Assembly (NCBI GenBank): GCA_028404615.1
Contig: JAOOBT010000001.1
Coordinates: forward strand, 1 to 64,000
DNA from: Candidatus Pelagibacter sp.
GTDB lineage: Bacteria > Pseudomonadota > Alphaproteobacteria > Pelagibacterales > Pelagibacteraceae
Direction: 5' to 3'
Length of the DNA stretch: 64,000 nt
The stretch's first letter is position 1. Each line of letters opens with the position of its first letter. The position numbers and the translations under genes were made by a program. The notes below the pieces were generated by a model. That model was not told where the DNA came from. It searched no databases and saw only the letters and a list, made by a program, of their open reading frames with translations. Positions 17,376-25,996 of the stretch are shown here, one piece after another.

Positions 17376-18256
17376 TAGTAATGAACCTTTCTCTCTATAT
17401 ATTTAAATTGAATTACGGTTAAAATTCCGACTAAAACTAGTAAGATTACGGACTGAGCTGCGCTTGATCCAAGATCTTGGCTCACAAACCCATCAGAGAA
17501 TACTTTATATACTAGTATAGTGGTCGATTGTTCAGGTCCACCTGAAGTGATTGTATGTATTACTCCAAAAGTATCAAAAAAAGCATAAACAATATTTACG
17601 ACTAATAAAAAGAATGTGATGGGTGAAAGAAGAGGTATTACAATTGTACCAAATCTTTTCCAAAAACTAGCTCCATCTATTGCAGCAGCTTCAATAATGG
17701 ATTTTGGAATAGCTTGTAAACCTGCTAAGAAAAATAAAAAGTTATAACTTATTCTTCCCCATGATGAGGCTAAAATAACTAAAAACATTGCTTGATCACC
17801 TTTTAAAGTATGATTCCATTCGTAGCCTAAAGCTTTTAGATAATAAGAGGCTAAACCGATGTTTCCATTGAACATAAATAACCATAGAACACCTGCGATC
17901 GCTGGCGCTATAGCGTAAGGCCAAATTAATAAGGTTTGATAAACGCCAGCTCCTTTAATTAATCGATCTGCTAACGCAGCTAAATATAAACCCAAAGCCA
18001 TGGATGAAACGGATACTGCCGTTGAAAAAATAACTGTCGTTTTAAAACTTGCTAGATAATAAGGATCGGATAATAAAAATCTAAAATTATCTAAACCAAC
18101 AAATTCTGTCTTTAATCCAAAGGGATCTGGTAAAAATAAAGAATTCCAAATGGCTTGTCCTGATGGATAAAAAAAGAAGACAAAAGAAATTAGTAGCTGA
18201 GGTGCAACTAGTAGCGCTGGTAACCACCAGCCTTTAAAAAAAACCCTTTTTTCCAT
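17375..18256 (-). CDS. ugpA: sn-glycerol-3-phosphate ABC transporter permease UgpA
   Basis: This 293-residue MalF-type permease begins MEKRVFFKGWWLPALLVAPQ and has six membrane segments. The EAA loop is EAAAIDGASFWKRFGTIVIPLLSP, and FDTFGVIHTITSGGPEQSTTILVY is the conserved C-terminal region of UgpA. It pairs with UgpE to form the channel. It is separated from ugpB by a 52-base gap that contains a strong hairpin, so its expression is likely lower than that of the binding protein. Confidence 0.94.
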   Translation of the reverse strand: MEKRVFFKGWWLPALLVAPQLLISFVFFFYPSGQAIWNSLFLPDPFGLKTEFVGLDNFRFLLSDPYYLASFKTTVIFSTAVSVSSMALGLYLAALADRLIKGAGVYQTLLIWPYAIAPAIAGVLWLFMFNGNIGLASYYLKALGYEWNHTLKGDQAMFLVILASSWGRISYNFLFFLAGLQAIPKSIIEAAAIDGASFWKRFGTIVIPLLSPITFFLLVVNIVYAFFDTFGVIHTITSGGPEQSTTILVYKVFSDGFVSQDLGSSAAQSVILLVLVGILTVIQFKYIERKVHY

Positions 18257-18272
18257 TTGATCTTAAGAATGA

Positions 18273-18296
18273 TACTAGGGGCTTTCGCCCCTAGTA
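18273..18296 (-). promoter_or_regulatory. intercistronic hairpin between ugpB and ugpA
   Basis: On the minus strand TACTAGGGGC and GCCCCTAGTA form a perfect 10-bp stem closed by a GAAA tetraloop of the stable GNRA class. No T-run follows, so it is not a standard intrinsic terminator. Its place just after ugpB suggests a structure that protects the 3' end of ugpB mRNA or attenuates read-through, raising binding protein relative to the permeases. Confidence 0.75.
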
Positions 18297-18308
18297 AATT
18301 AAATTGAT

Positions 18309-19622
18309 TTATTTGTTAGCTCTTTCAAATCTTCTTAAAAGAACGTTACCTCTTTTTACAGCGCTGTCTAAAGCTACTTGAGCAGTTTTAGTGCCGTTGT
18401 AAACTCCTTCCATCTCTTCATCAATAATTCCTCTTATTTGATCAAAAGATCCAAGCCGCAAGCCTTTAGAGTTTTGAGTAACTTTATTTCTCATCATCTG
18501 TATTCCTGCTAAATCAGTTCCAGGATTGGATTTATAGAATCCTGACTTTTTAGTAGCTGAAGCAGCTGCAGTAGTAACACCTAAATAACCCGTATCTTGG
18601 TGCCACTTAGCTTGAATGTCAGTTCTTGATAAGAAAGCTAAGAATGCTGCCGTAGCTTTGTTCTCTTCTTTAGATTTTCCAGATAATGCCCACAGAGATG
18701 AACCACCAATAATTGTGTTTTGAGGTGCCTCTGTTGCTCCATAGTAAGGTAAGTGTCTAATACCAAATTCGAATTTTGCTTCTTTTTTGATACCAGCGTA
18801 ACCAGCAGAAGATTCTGTCATTAACATACATTCGCCAGCTCTAAAATTTTTACCGGCTTCATTTCTTCTACCCATGTACTTAAATTTACCTTCTTGAGCC
18901 CATTTACCTAAAGTTTGAATGTGCTTGATGTGTACTGGGCTATTGAAAGCTAACTCAGTATCTAAACCAGCAAATCCGTTTGATTTAGTTGCAAACGGTA
19001 TGTTGTGGTAGGCTGAAAAGTTTTCAAGGTGAACCCAGCTGTGCCAACAAGTACAGAAAGGCATATCAATACCTTTTGCTTTTGCAGCATCAAGCGCGTT
19101 TCCAACTTTTTTCCAAGTACTCAAGTCCATCTCTGGATCTAAACCTGCTTTTTTCATCAAGTCTTTATTTACCCAAAGAACTGGCGTTGAGGAGTTATAC
19201 GGCATAGATAACATTTTGCCATCTGTTGTTGTGTAATAACCAGATACAGCAGAAACAAATCCCTTAGGATTGAATCTTTGACCAGCATCTTTCATTAGTT
19301 GGTACATAGGAACATAAGCTCCTTTTGCAGCCATTAAACTAGCTGTTCCAACTTCAAATACCATAAGGATATTTGGATGTTGTCCAGCTCTGAATGCAGC
19401 GATACCAGCGTTAAGAGTTTCTGAATAGTTACCTTTTCTAGTATGAACCACAGTGTATTTATCTTGTGATGCGTTGAACTTGTTTACTTGTTCATCAAGT
19501 AATTCACCAAGTCTTCCACCAAAAGCATGCCACCATTGTATTTCTACTTTTGCTTGGGCGGCTGTTCCCGCAAACATTGCGAAAAGTGCCAACGAAGCAA
19601 TTATTGCTTTTATTTTTTTCAT
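18309..19622 (-). CDS. ugpB: sn-glycerol-3-phosphate ABC transporter substrate-binding protein UgpB
   Basis: This 437-residue periplasmic binding protein has a signal peptide (MKKIKAIIASLALFAMFAGTAAQA) followed by KVEIQWWHAFGGRLGELLDEQV, a hallmark of UgpB. Other family segments are the WHSWVHLENFSAYHN and GGSSLWALSGKS regions. A GGGGGA ribosome binding site precedes the ATG. It is the first gene of ugpBAECQ and directly precedes the phoR/pst block on the same strand. The specificity for glycerol-3-phosphate or glycerophosphodiesters is inferred from family and from ugpQ. Confidence 0.95.
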   Translation of the reverse strand: MKKIKAIIASLALFAMFAGTAAQAKVEIQWWHAFGGRLGELLDEQVNKFNASQDKYTVVHTRKGNYSETLNAGIAAFRAGQHPNILMVFEVGTASLMAAKGAYVPMYQLMKDAGQRFNPKGFVSAVSGYYTTTDGKMLSMPYNSSTPVLWVNKDLMKKAGLDPEMDLSTWKKVGNALDAAKAKGIDMPFCTCWHSWVHLENFSAYHNIPFATKSNGFAGLDTELAFNSPVHIKHIQTLGKWAQEGKFKYMGRRNEAGKNFRAGECMLMTESSAGYAGIKKEAKFEFGIRHLPYYGATEAPQNTIIGGSSLWALSGKSKEENKATAAFLAFLSRTDIQAKWHQDTGYLGVTTAAASATKKSGFYKSNPGTDLAGIQMMRNKVTQNSKGLRLGSFDQIRGIIDEEMEGVYNGTKTAQVALDSAVKRGNVLLRRFERANK

Positions 19623-19718
19623 TTTGAATGTCCCCCGTTTTCTTTAAAAAGAAAAAAATCTAGCACAAAACATATATAAAGAGGAGTCGCTAATTGAATT
19701 TAGATTCTACCTAGGGTT

Positions 19719-20063
19719 TTATTTTACTTTTCCAAAAAGATTTAAAAGTATAACACCTGCAATAATTAAGATTAAACCTATAGTCCCATAGATATTCGGA
19801 GTTTGATTATATTTAAATATACCAAATAAAGTTACTGCAGTTATAGTTAAAGCGCCATAGGTTGCGTAAGTAAAACCAACTGGAATTATTGTCATTGCTT
19901 TTGAAATGCAAAATAAACAAACCACAATACTTGTAACACAAAAAATTGTTGGGCTTAATTTTGAAAATCCCTCAGTTGTTTTTAAAAAACCATTTGAGGC
20001 AATTCCTGTAATAATTGCTAAAGCAAGATATATATACCCTGATAGTAAAGTCATACTTTTCAT
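19719..20063 (-). CDS. SMR-family (EmrE-like) membrane protein lacking the conserved glutamate
   Basis: This 114-residue protein has four hydrophobic segments and aligns along its length with EmrE: YIYL at the start, the EGFSKLSP turn, IPVGFTYATYGALTI and the C-terminal AGVILLNL. In EmrE the essential proton and substrate site is Glu14 in TM1; the aligned residue here is Gly20 in AIITGIAS. Classic proton-coupled drug export therefore seems unlikely. It follows the NDUFA9-like gene with no spacer. SMR-like subunits can also act as heteromeric partners or in lipid or polyamine movement; the real role is unknown. Confidence 0.8.
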   Translation of the reverse strand: MKSMTLLSGYIYLALAIITGIASNGFLKTTEGFSKLSPTIFCVTSIVVCLFCISKAMTIIPVGFTYATYGALTITAVTLFGIFKYNQTPNIYGTIGLILIIAGVILLNLFGKVK

Positions 20064-21005
20064 TTAAGCTTTAGCAAACTGGCCGCCTTCTCTATATCTC
20101 CACAGCCATTTTTTCATTTCTTCTTCAACATCTGATGGTTTTAAATCTAAATCTTTTAGTGAAAGAAAGTTATTAGAAACAATATTATCTGCTTCAGATA
20201 AAATTTCACATTGATCTTTTGTTAAGATTGGCGGAAACGGCAATAGATCAGTAATGGTACTTTGAATTTTAGCAATAGGCATCGGCATAGGAACAACAAA
20301 TCTTTTTTTGTTTATAGTTTTTAAAATTGATTTTACCATATCACCAAAACTAATAATTTTTGGCCCGCCTATTTCATATATTTTATTCTCATTATTTTTT
20401 GTCTCTATTGCTCTAACTATTGCGTCTGCAACATCACTAACTAATATAGGTTGAAATTTATAATTTATTCCGACCAAAGGAATTACTGGTAAAAAACTTA
20501 ATTTTGAAAAAAGATTTGTAAAGTTGTCTTCAGTACCACAAACTACACTTGGTCTAATAATTACAGTTTTATTAAAATTATTTAAAGCTTTTACTTCACC
20601 AGAATATTTTGATTTTTGATAAAGCGACTTGGAATTATCATTTGCTCCAATAGCTGAAACATGAATAAATTTTTTTACCTCAGACTCTTTACATGCTTTA
20701 GCAACTACTTCAGGTATAGTTGAATGAATGTTGTAAAATTTTTGTTTTCTAGTTTCATAAAGAATACCAATCAGATTAATTACGACATCTGAGTTTTTAA
20801 TAGCTTCTTTTAACTCTGAAAAATTATTTGGATTCCAATCAATTAGTTCTATAGCGCCTGGAGTAGCTTGGGTTTTTAAATATCCTTTTTGAAAGGAATT
20901 TCTTGTGGAAATGATGCATCTATAGTTTTTCTTGGTCAAATTTCGAACAAGATATCTGCCTATAAAACCTCCACCACCTAAAATTGTGCAAATTTGATTT
21001 TTCAT
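20064..21005 (-). CDS. NAD(P)-binding epimerase-like protein of the NDUFA9 type
   Basis: This 313-residue atypical short-chain dehydrogenase starts with the nucleotide-binding loop ILGGGGFIGRYLVRNL. It continues with DVVINLIGILYE, a serine/Tyr-Lys-like region HVSAIGANDNSKSLYQKSKYSGE and IIRPSVVCGTEDNFTNLF, which is the typical pattern of the complex I NDUFA9 group in alphaproteobacteria. In mitochondria this group stabilises NADH dehydrogenase; in bacteria the role is less clear. It is divergent from the RNase D gene with only about 20 bases between start codons. Confidence 0.85.
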   Translation of the reverse strand: MKNQICTILGGGGFIGRYLVRNLTKKNYRCIISTRNSFQKGYLKTQATPGAIELIDWNPNNFSELKEAIKNSDVVINLIGILYETRKQKFYNIHSTIPEVVAKACKESEVKKFIHVSAIGANDNSKSLYQKSKYSGEVKALNNFNKTVIIRPSVVCGTEDNFTNLFSKLSFLPVIPLVGINYKFQPILVSDVADAIVRAIETKNNENKIYEIGGPKIISFGDMVKSILKTINKKRFVVPMPMPIAKIQSTITDLLPFPPILTKDQCEILSEADNIVSNNFLSLKDLDLKPSDVEEEMKKWLWRYREGGQFAKA

Positions 21006-21025
21006 GGTATTTAGAACACTTATAT

Positions 21026-21649
21026 ATGAAAATTACTAAGTTTAAAGAGGACATAACTTCAGAGATTGCTAATTCATTCAAAAAAAGTATTGCTATTGAT
21101 ACAGAGGCTACAGGTCTTCAGATTCCAGAACGTGATAAACTTAGCTTAATTCAAATTTGTGATGAAAATGGAAATGTATATATAGTTCAACCTAATAAAA
21201 ATAATTATAAAGCACCTAATTTAGTATCTGTCTTGGAGGATGAGAAAATTTTAAAAATCGGACATTTTTTAAGATTTGATAAAAACTCTTTAGAGTTTTT
21301 TTTAAAATGTAGAATAAAAAATATTTTTGATACTAAGATAGCTTCAAAAATTGTTAGGACTTATACCGATAGTCATGGTTTAAAAAACTTAGTTCAGGAA
21401 TTCTGTAATAAATCTCTAGATAAAAGACAAGGCTCCAGTGATTGGAATAAAGATATTAACGAGTTATCTGATAAGCAACTAGAGTATGCTGCTAACGATG
21501 TGGTTTACTTACATAAAATTAAAAGCGAATTAGAAAAAATGTTAATTCGAGAAAAAAGAATGGATATATTTAACAAATGTTTAACTTTTTTAGACACAAG
21601 AGTAGCGCTCGATCAAACTGGTTTTAAATTTGATATATTTGAACATTAA
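21026..21649 (+). CDS. rnd: ribonuclease D-like 3'-5' exonuclease
   Basis: This 207-residue DEDD-type exonuclease contains ExoI AIDTEATGLQ, ExoII GHFLRFDKNSLEFF and ExoIII YAANDVVYLHKI. It ends soon after the nuclease domain and lacks the HRDC domains of E. coli RNase D (375 aa), which is common in small alphaproteobacterial homologues. Its expected role is trimming of tRNA and other RNA 3' ends. The ATG at 21026 fits the domain start; an upstream in-frame start at 20984 would run into the divergent gene. Its stop shares a base with the kdsD start (TAATG). Confidence 0.9.
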   Translation: MKITKFKEDITSEIANSFKKSIAIDTEATGLQIPERDKLSLIQICDENGNVYIVQPNKNNYKAPNLVSVLEDEKILKIGHFLRFDKNSLEFFLKCRIKNIFDTKIASKIVRTYTDSHGLKNLVQEFCNKSLDKRQGSSDWNKDINELSDKQLEYAANDVVYLHKIKSELEKMLIREKRMDIFNKCLTFLDTRVALDQTGFKFDIFEH

Positions 21650-22623
21650 TGAAAAAAAATTATATTTCCTTAGCTAAAAAATCAGCAGATATTCAGATTA
21701 ATGAACTGAAGAAAGTTAAAAAAATTTTCAGTAATTCTTTTGTCAAGGCAATTGATTTAATTTTAAATTGTAGAGGAAAAGTTATTTTTGCTGGAATAGG
21801 TAAATCTGGTTTAATCGCTAGAAAAATATCTGCAACTTTTTCCAGTGTCGGTATTCCAAGTTTTTTCTGTGATCCAGCTCAAGCTTTGCATGGAGACATG
21901 GGTCAAATAGAAAAAAAAGATATACTCATTATTTTTTCATATTCAGGAAATACTTCTGAACTTAATAATATGATTAAATATGCCAATAGATACCGTATTA
22001 AAATTATTGGCGTAGCCTCTAAAGTTGACAGTGTCTTACTCAAAGCCAGCGATGTTAAGTTGATACTCCCAAAAGTAAAAGAGGCAGATATAACAGGTAT
22101 GGTTCCCACGTCGAGTACATCAATAACTTTATTATTAGGAGATTGTTTAGCTACAACAGCAATGCAAATTAAAAAATTTTCAAAAGAAAAATTTAAGATC
22201 TATCATCCTGGAGGAAATATCGGTAAATCACTACTATTAGCAAAAGATATCATGGTTACTGGATCAAAAATGCCAGTTGTTAACTTTAAAACGAATTTTA
22301 ATAAAGTTTTACAAATTATGAACCAAAAAAACCTAGGAATGATAGTTGTAACAAAAAATAAATTTATTATGGGACTTATTACTGATGGTGATTTAAGAAG
22401 AGAACTTAATAAAAAATCTTCTAATAAAAATATACTTAAAATTTTAACTAAGAGCCCTTTAACAGTTAATGAGAACATGCCTGCCTCTAAAGCTCTCGGT
22501 ATAATGAGTGAAAAGAAAGTGACTAGTCTTCTTGTTATCTCAGATAAAGACGTACCTAAAAAAAACAAGGTTCTAAAAGGAATAATTCATATCCATTCAA
22601 TTTTACAAACTGGTGTTCAATGA
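21649..22623 (+). CDS. kdsD: arabinose-5-phosphate isomerase (KdsD/KpsF)
   Basis: The enzyme (324 aa) interconverts ribulose-5-phosphate and arabinose-5-phosphate, the first step to Kdo. The N-terminal SIS domain shows GIGKSGLIARKISATFSSVG, FCDPAQALHGDMG, FSYSGNTSELN and MVPTSSTSITLLLGD. Two CBS domains follow (about residues 205-320), including MGLITDGDLRR. It is the first gene of a kdsD-lptC-lptB set for LPS synthesis and transport, with a 4-base overlap into lptC. Confidence 0.95.
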   Translation: MKKNYISLAKKSADIQINELKKVKKIFSNSFVKAIDLILNCRGKVIFAGIGKSGLIARKISATFSSVGIPSFFCDPAQALHGDMGQIEKKDILIIFSYSGNTSELNNMIKYANRYRIKIIGVASKVDSVLLKASDVKLILPKVKEADITGMVPTSSTSITLLLGDCLATTAMQIKKFSKEKFKIYHPGGNIGKSLLLAKDIMVTGSKMPVVNFKTNFNKVLQIMNQKNLGMIVVTKNKFIMGLITDGDLRRELNKKSSNKNILKILTKSPLTVNENMPASKALGIMSEKKVTSLLVISDKDVPKKNKVLKGIIHIHSILQTGVQ

Positions 22624-23228
22624 ACAAAAGAAAAGAAAGAAAATTTATAATTCAAGCTTTATTATTGATAATGGGAGTAGCTATTCTTATATATACCTAC
22701 ACAAGTAAAGATGAAAAAACCACAGATCAGTCTTTTAATACATCGAACCAAAGCAGTATCAATATACAAAATGATCAAGATGACGGTGATGGTGCAGATG
22801 TATTTTATAATATAAAATATTCAGGTCTAGACCTTGCAGGTAATCGATATATATTAAATGCCAAAAAAGCAAAAACAGACAAAAATAATGAAGAATTAAT
22901 AAACATGGACTTTGTTGATGCAGTTTTTTATTTTAAAGATGGAACAGAACTCATTGTTTACTCAGAAAAAGGAATTTACAACAATAAAACTTTAGACATT
23001 GTTTTTACTGAAAACGTTGAGGCAGAATACGAAGAAAGCAAGCTTTTTTCACAAAAAGCAGAATACTCTAACAATAAAAATTATGTTGTAATATCAAACA
23101 ATGTAAGTATTAAAAGTAAGAGAGGTAATTTATATGCAGATAAACTCTTTTTTGATATTGAAAAGAAGACGTTAAAAATTTCCTCTTTGAATGATGGTAA
23201 AATTGATGCTTATATAGACGTAAAATGA
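22620..23228 (+). CDS. lptC: LPS export protein LptC
   Basis: This 202-residue protein has an N-terminal membrane anchor (about residues 10-28, ALLLIMGVAILIYTY) and a periplasmic part. The latter shows the LptC-type beta-jellyroll pattern: an N-terminal strand region (NIKYSGLDLAGNRYILNAKKAKT) and repeated strands (LIVYSEKGIYNNKTLDIVFTENVEA, LFSQKAEYSNNKNYVVISNNV). It would connect the LptB2FG extractor to the periplasmic LPS bridge. Sequence conservation in this family is low, so the call leans on fold pattern and on its place between kdsD and lptB. Confidence 0.82.
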   Translation: MNKRKERKFIIQALLLIMGVAILIYTYTSKDEKTTDQSFNTSNQSSINIQNDQDDGDGADVFYNIKYSGLDLAGNRYILNAKKAKTDKNNEELINMDFVDAVFYFKDGTELIVYSEKGIYNNKTLDIVFTENVEAEYEESKLFSQKAEYSNNKNYVVISNNVSIKSKRGNLYADKLFFDIEKKTLKISSLNDGKIDAYIDVK

Positions 23229-23980
23229 AAAAAGGATTTAGAATATTAAAGTTCAAAAAAGATAAGCCAATCTTTGAAGTTAAAGATGTAAGCAAGTCTT
23301 TTGATGGTAGACCAATACTAAAAAAACTCTCACTTAAAGTTTACCCTGGTGAATGTGTGGGTATATTAGGTCCAAATGGTTGTGGTAAAACTACCTTGTT
23401 TTCAATGTGCATTGGAGAAGAAAATGTTGAAGGGGGGAAAATATTTTTAAATGGGAATTCAATTGAAACTATCCCAATTCACTTAAGATCTAATAAAGGA
23501 CTTGGATATCTTCCGCAACAAAGAAGTGTTTTTAATATGACTGTTTATGATAATATCATGGGTATTGCTCAAATCTCTATTAAAGGTTCAGAAAATCAAA
23601 AAGCCATAACAGAAAAATTATTAGATGAATTCAATCTACAACATTTAAGAACAATCAACGCATCCGTGTTGTCAGGGGGAGAAATTAGAAGGCTTATGAT
23701 GGCAAGAGTGATGATTAATAAACCAAAAATTGTACTTCTTGATGAACCTTTAGCTGCTTTAGACCCTTTGATAATTCAAGATATTCAAAAATATATATTA
23801 AAAATTCAATCCTCTGGAACAGCTATTTTAGTGACAGACCATAATGTTAAAAATTTATTTGATATAACAGATAGAAGCTATGTTCTTGGTGAACAAACAG
23901 TTATAGCTGAGGGAACTTCAAGAGAATTATTAAAATCTACGAAAGCAATTGAACAGTATTTTGGTTCACAATTTTCGTAA
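23225..23980 (+). CDS. lptB: LPS export ABC transporter ATP-binding protein LptB
   Basis: This 251-residue ATPase powers LPS extraction from the inner membrane. It has Walker A GPNGCGKTTLFSMCIG, the Q-loop LPQQRSVFNMTVYDNI, the signature LSGGEIRRLMMARVM, Walker B VLLDEPLAALDPLIIQD and the H-loop VTDHNVKNLFDITDRSYVL, whose wording matches LptB. The C-terminus ends EQYFGSQF, also LptB-like. It overlaps lptC by 4 bp. In most relatives an lptA gene sits between lptC and lptB; none does here. Confidence 0.94.
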   Translation: MKKGFRILKFKKDKPIFEVKDVSKSFDGRPILKKLSLKVYPGECVGILGPNGCGKTTLFSMCIGEENVEGGKIFLNGNSIETIPIHLRSNKGLGYLPQQRSVFNMTVYDNIMGIAQISIKGSENQKAITEKLLDEFNLQHLRTINASVLSGGEIRRLMMARVMINKPKIVLLDEPLAALDPLIIQDIQKYILKIQSSGTAILVTDHNVKNLFDITDRSYVLGEQTVIAEGTSRELLKSTKAIEQYFGSQFS

Positions 23981-23985
23981 TACTG

Positions 23986-25338
23986 ATGTTAAATAGGCCT
24001 TTTGATTTATCAGTCAATCAGAGAACAAAAAATTTTAACAAAGTTATTAGAGTTGACTCTGATAAATCAATTTCAATAAGAAGTTTTTTAATCGGCTCAA
24101 TTTCCCAAAAGATATCATCTGTCAAAAATGTTTTAGAGTCAGATGATGTTATCTCGACCATAACTTGTCTAAAAAAATTAGGTGTCAAAATAAAAAAAAT
24201 TAAACAGAAAAATTATATTATTTTCGGCAAAGGATTAGGTTCTTTGGCTGGCGGGAAAAATACTCAGCTGAATTTTGGAAACTCAGGTACTTTAGCTAGA
24301 CTTCTAATTGGTATTCTATCAACAACACCAAATATAAATTTAAAAATAAAAGGCGATAGTTCACTTAATAAAAGAAGTATGAAAAAATTAATTGATTTAA
24401 TGTCTGCCTTTGGAGCATTATTTACTCCGAAGACAAGAATTAATTTCCCTTTGAAAATAGTTTCATCAAAAATGCCAATTGGAATCAATTATAAGGCTGG
24501 AGTTTCTGCGCAATTAAAAAGCGCTGTTATATTGGCAGGTCTTAACTCTTATGGTGAAACAAAAATAATTGAAAATAAAAAAAGCAGAGACCACACAGAG
24601 AATATGCTTATGGGTAATACTAAAGTAATAAAAATAAAAAAAGGTGAAAAAAAAGTTATTAAAATTGATGGAAAAAATCAATTAAATCCTATTAATATTA
24701 ATGTGCCTGGAGATCCATCTTCAGCAGCTTTTTTTGTGGCTTTAACCTTATTAAATAAAAACTCTTCATTGGTGATAAAAGATGTAGGATTAAATAAAAC
24801 TAGAATAGGCTTTTATGAAATTTTAAAAAAACAAAAAGCTAAAATCAAATATAAAAATTTTAGAAAAATTAATAATGAATACAGAGGCGATATAATAGTA
24901 AAGAGCTGCAGTATCAGGCCTATTTTAGCTGATAAGTCTTTTTATGTTAACAGTACGGATGAATACCCAATATTATTTGTTATGGCTTCTCTAATTAGAG
25001 GTACGTCTGTATTTAAGGGTATAGGCGACCTAGCTAATAAAGAAAGTAACAGAATAGTTGAAATGCAAAAAATTCTAAGACAAGTTGGAATTAAAAGCAA
25101 ATATTACAAAAATACTTTAAAAATTTTTGGAAAAGGGATGATAGACGCCAAAAATAAAAAGATTCACGTCCCAAATTTGGGTGATCATCGAATTTGTATG
25201 TCGTCTTTTGTGTTAGCAGTATTAACTGGAGCTAATTTACATATTAAAAACTTTGAAACTGTAAATACCTCTTCTCCCTCTTTTTTAAAAATCGTTAAAT
25301 CACTTGGAGTTAAATTTGAAGTTAAAAAAGCATCATAA
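23986..25338 (+). CDS. aroA: 3-phosphoshikimate 1-carboxyvinyltransferase (EPSP synthase)
   Basis: This 450-residue shikimate-pathway enzyme joins PEP to shikimate-3-phosphate. Family marks are VDSDKSISIRSFLIGSIS (usually DKSISHR; the following residue here is Ile rather than His), LNFGNSGTLARLL, SAQLKSAVILAGL, KSRDHTENML, VPGDPSSAAFFV, STDEYPILFV, ANKESNRIVEM and LGDHRICMSS. It opens the aroA-cmk-rpsA run common to many proteobacteria, starts 5 bases after lptB and overlaps the start of cmk by 35 bp. Confidence 0.94.
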   Translation: MLNRPFDLSVNQRTKNFNKVIRVDSDKSISIRSFLIGSISQKISSVKNVLESDDVISTITCLKKLGVKIKKIKQKNYIIFGKGLGSLAGGKNTQLNFGNSGTLARLLIGILSTTPNINLKIKGDSSLNKRSMKKLIDLMSAFGALFTPKTRINFPLKIVSSKMPIGINYKAGVSAQLKSAVILAGLNSYGETKIIENKKSRDHTENMLMGNTKVIKIKKGEKKVIKIDGKNQLNPININVPGDPSSAAFFVALTLLNKNSSLVIKDVGLNKTRIGFYEILKKQKAKIKYKNFRKINNEYRGDIIVKSCSIRPILADKSFYVNSTDEYPILFVMASLIRGTSVFKGIGDLANKESNRIVEMQKILRQVGIKSKYYKNTLKIFGKGMIDAKNKKIHVPNLGDHRICMSSFVLAVLTGANLHIKNFETVNTSSPSFLKIVKSLGVKFEVKKAS

Positions 25339-25996
25339 ATTAGTCATTGCAGCAGATGGATCTGCTGCAAGTGGTAAAACAACAGGAGCAAAACTCATTG
25401 CTAAAAAGTATGGAATGAAATTTCTTTCTTCAGGACTTTTATACCGGTACGCTAGCTATCAGCTTCTTAAATTTGAACCTAAAAATAAAGTTTTTTTCTT
25501 AAAGAAAAAATTTAATAAACTTAAATTATCTCAATTAATTAATAAAAAATTTCATTCACCTGAAATTTCAGAACACACGTCAATAATTGCAAAACAACAG
25601 AAAATCAGGAATGTTCTTAAAATTTTTCAAAAAAAGTTTGCAAAAAAACATAATAAAGTTGTAATCGAAGGTCGTGATATTCAAACAGTAATATTACCTA
25701 ACGCAGATATTAAATTTTTCTTTAAGTGCAGCCTTAATGTTGCAGCTAGAAGAAGATTTAAAGAGTTAAAAAAGAGAAATAAGAATATTAAATTGATGGA
25801 TGTTAAAAAAGCTATGCGTATAAGGGATAATTTAGACAAAAAACGTAAAATTTCCCCTTTGATTCAGTCAAAAAATGCTGTAATTGTGCAGTCCGACAAA
25901 CTTAATATTAAAGGCATGGTGAATAAAATGTCACAAGTTGTTGAAAAAAGAATTAGAGATAAATATGGGAACAGAATTAGATCTAGAGAAAAGTAA
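25304..25996 (+). CDS. cmk: cytidylate kinase
   Basis: The product (up to 230 aa) phosphorylates CMP and dCMP. The P-loop is AADGSAASGKTTGAKLIAKKYG, and FLSSGLLYR, VIEGRDIQTVILPNADIKFF and RRRFKEL form the CMP and lid sites. There is no ATG ahead of the P-loop, so the gene must begin at a TTG (25304 or 25316), inside the aroA end. Its own end overlaps rpsA by 32 bases. The protein is more lysine-rich than usual but complete. Confidence 0.9.
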   Translation: MELNLKLKKHHKLVIAADGSAASGKTTGAKLIAKKYGMKFLSSGLLYRYASYQLLKFEPKNKVFFLKKKFNKLKLSQLINKKFHSPEISEHTSIIAKQQKIRNVLKIFQKKFAKKHNKVVIEGRDIQTVILPNADIKFFFKCSLNVAARRRFKELKKRNKNIKLMDVKKAMRIRDNLDKKRKISPLIQSKNAVIVQSDKLNIKGMVNKMSQVVEKRIRDKYGNRIRSREK

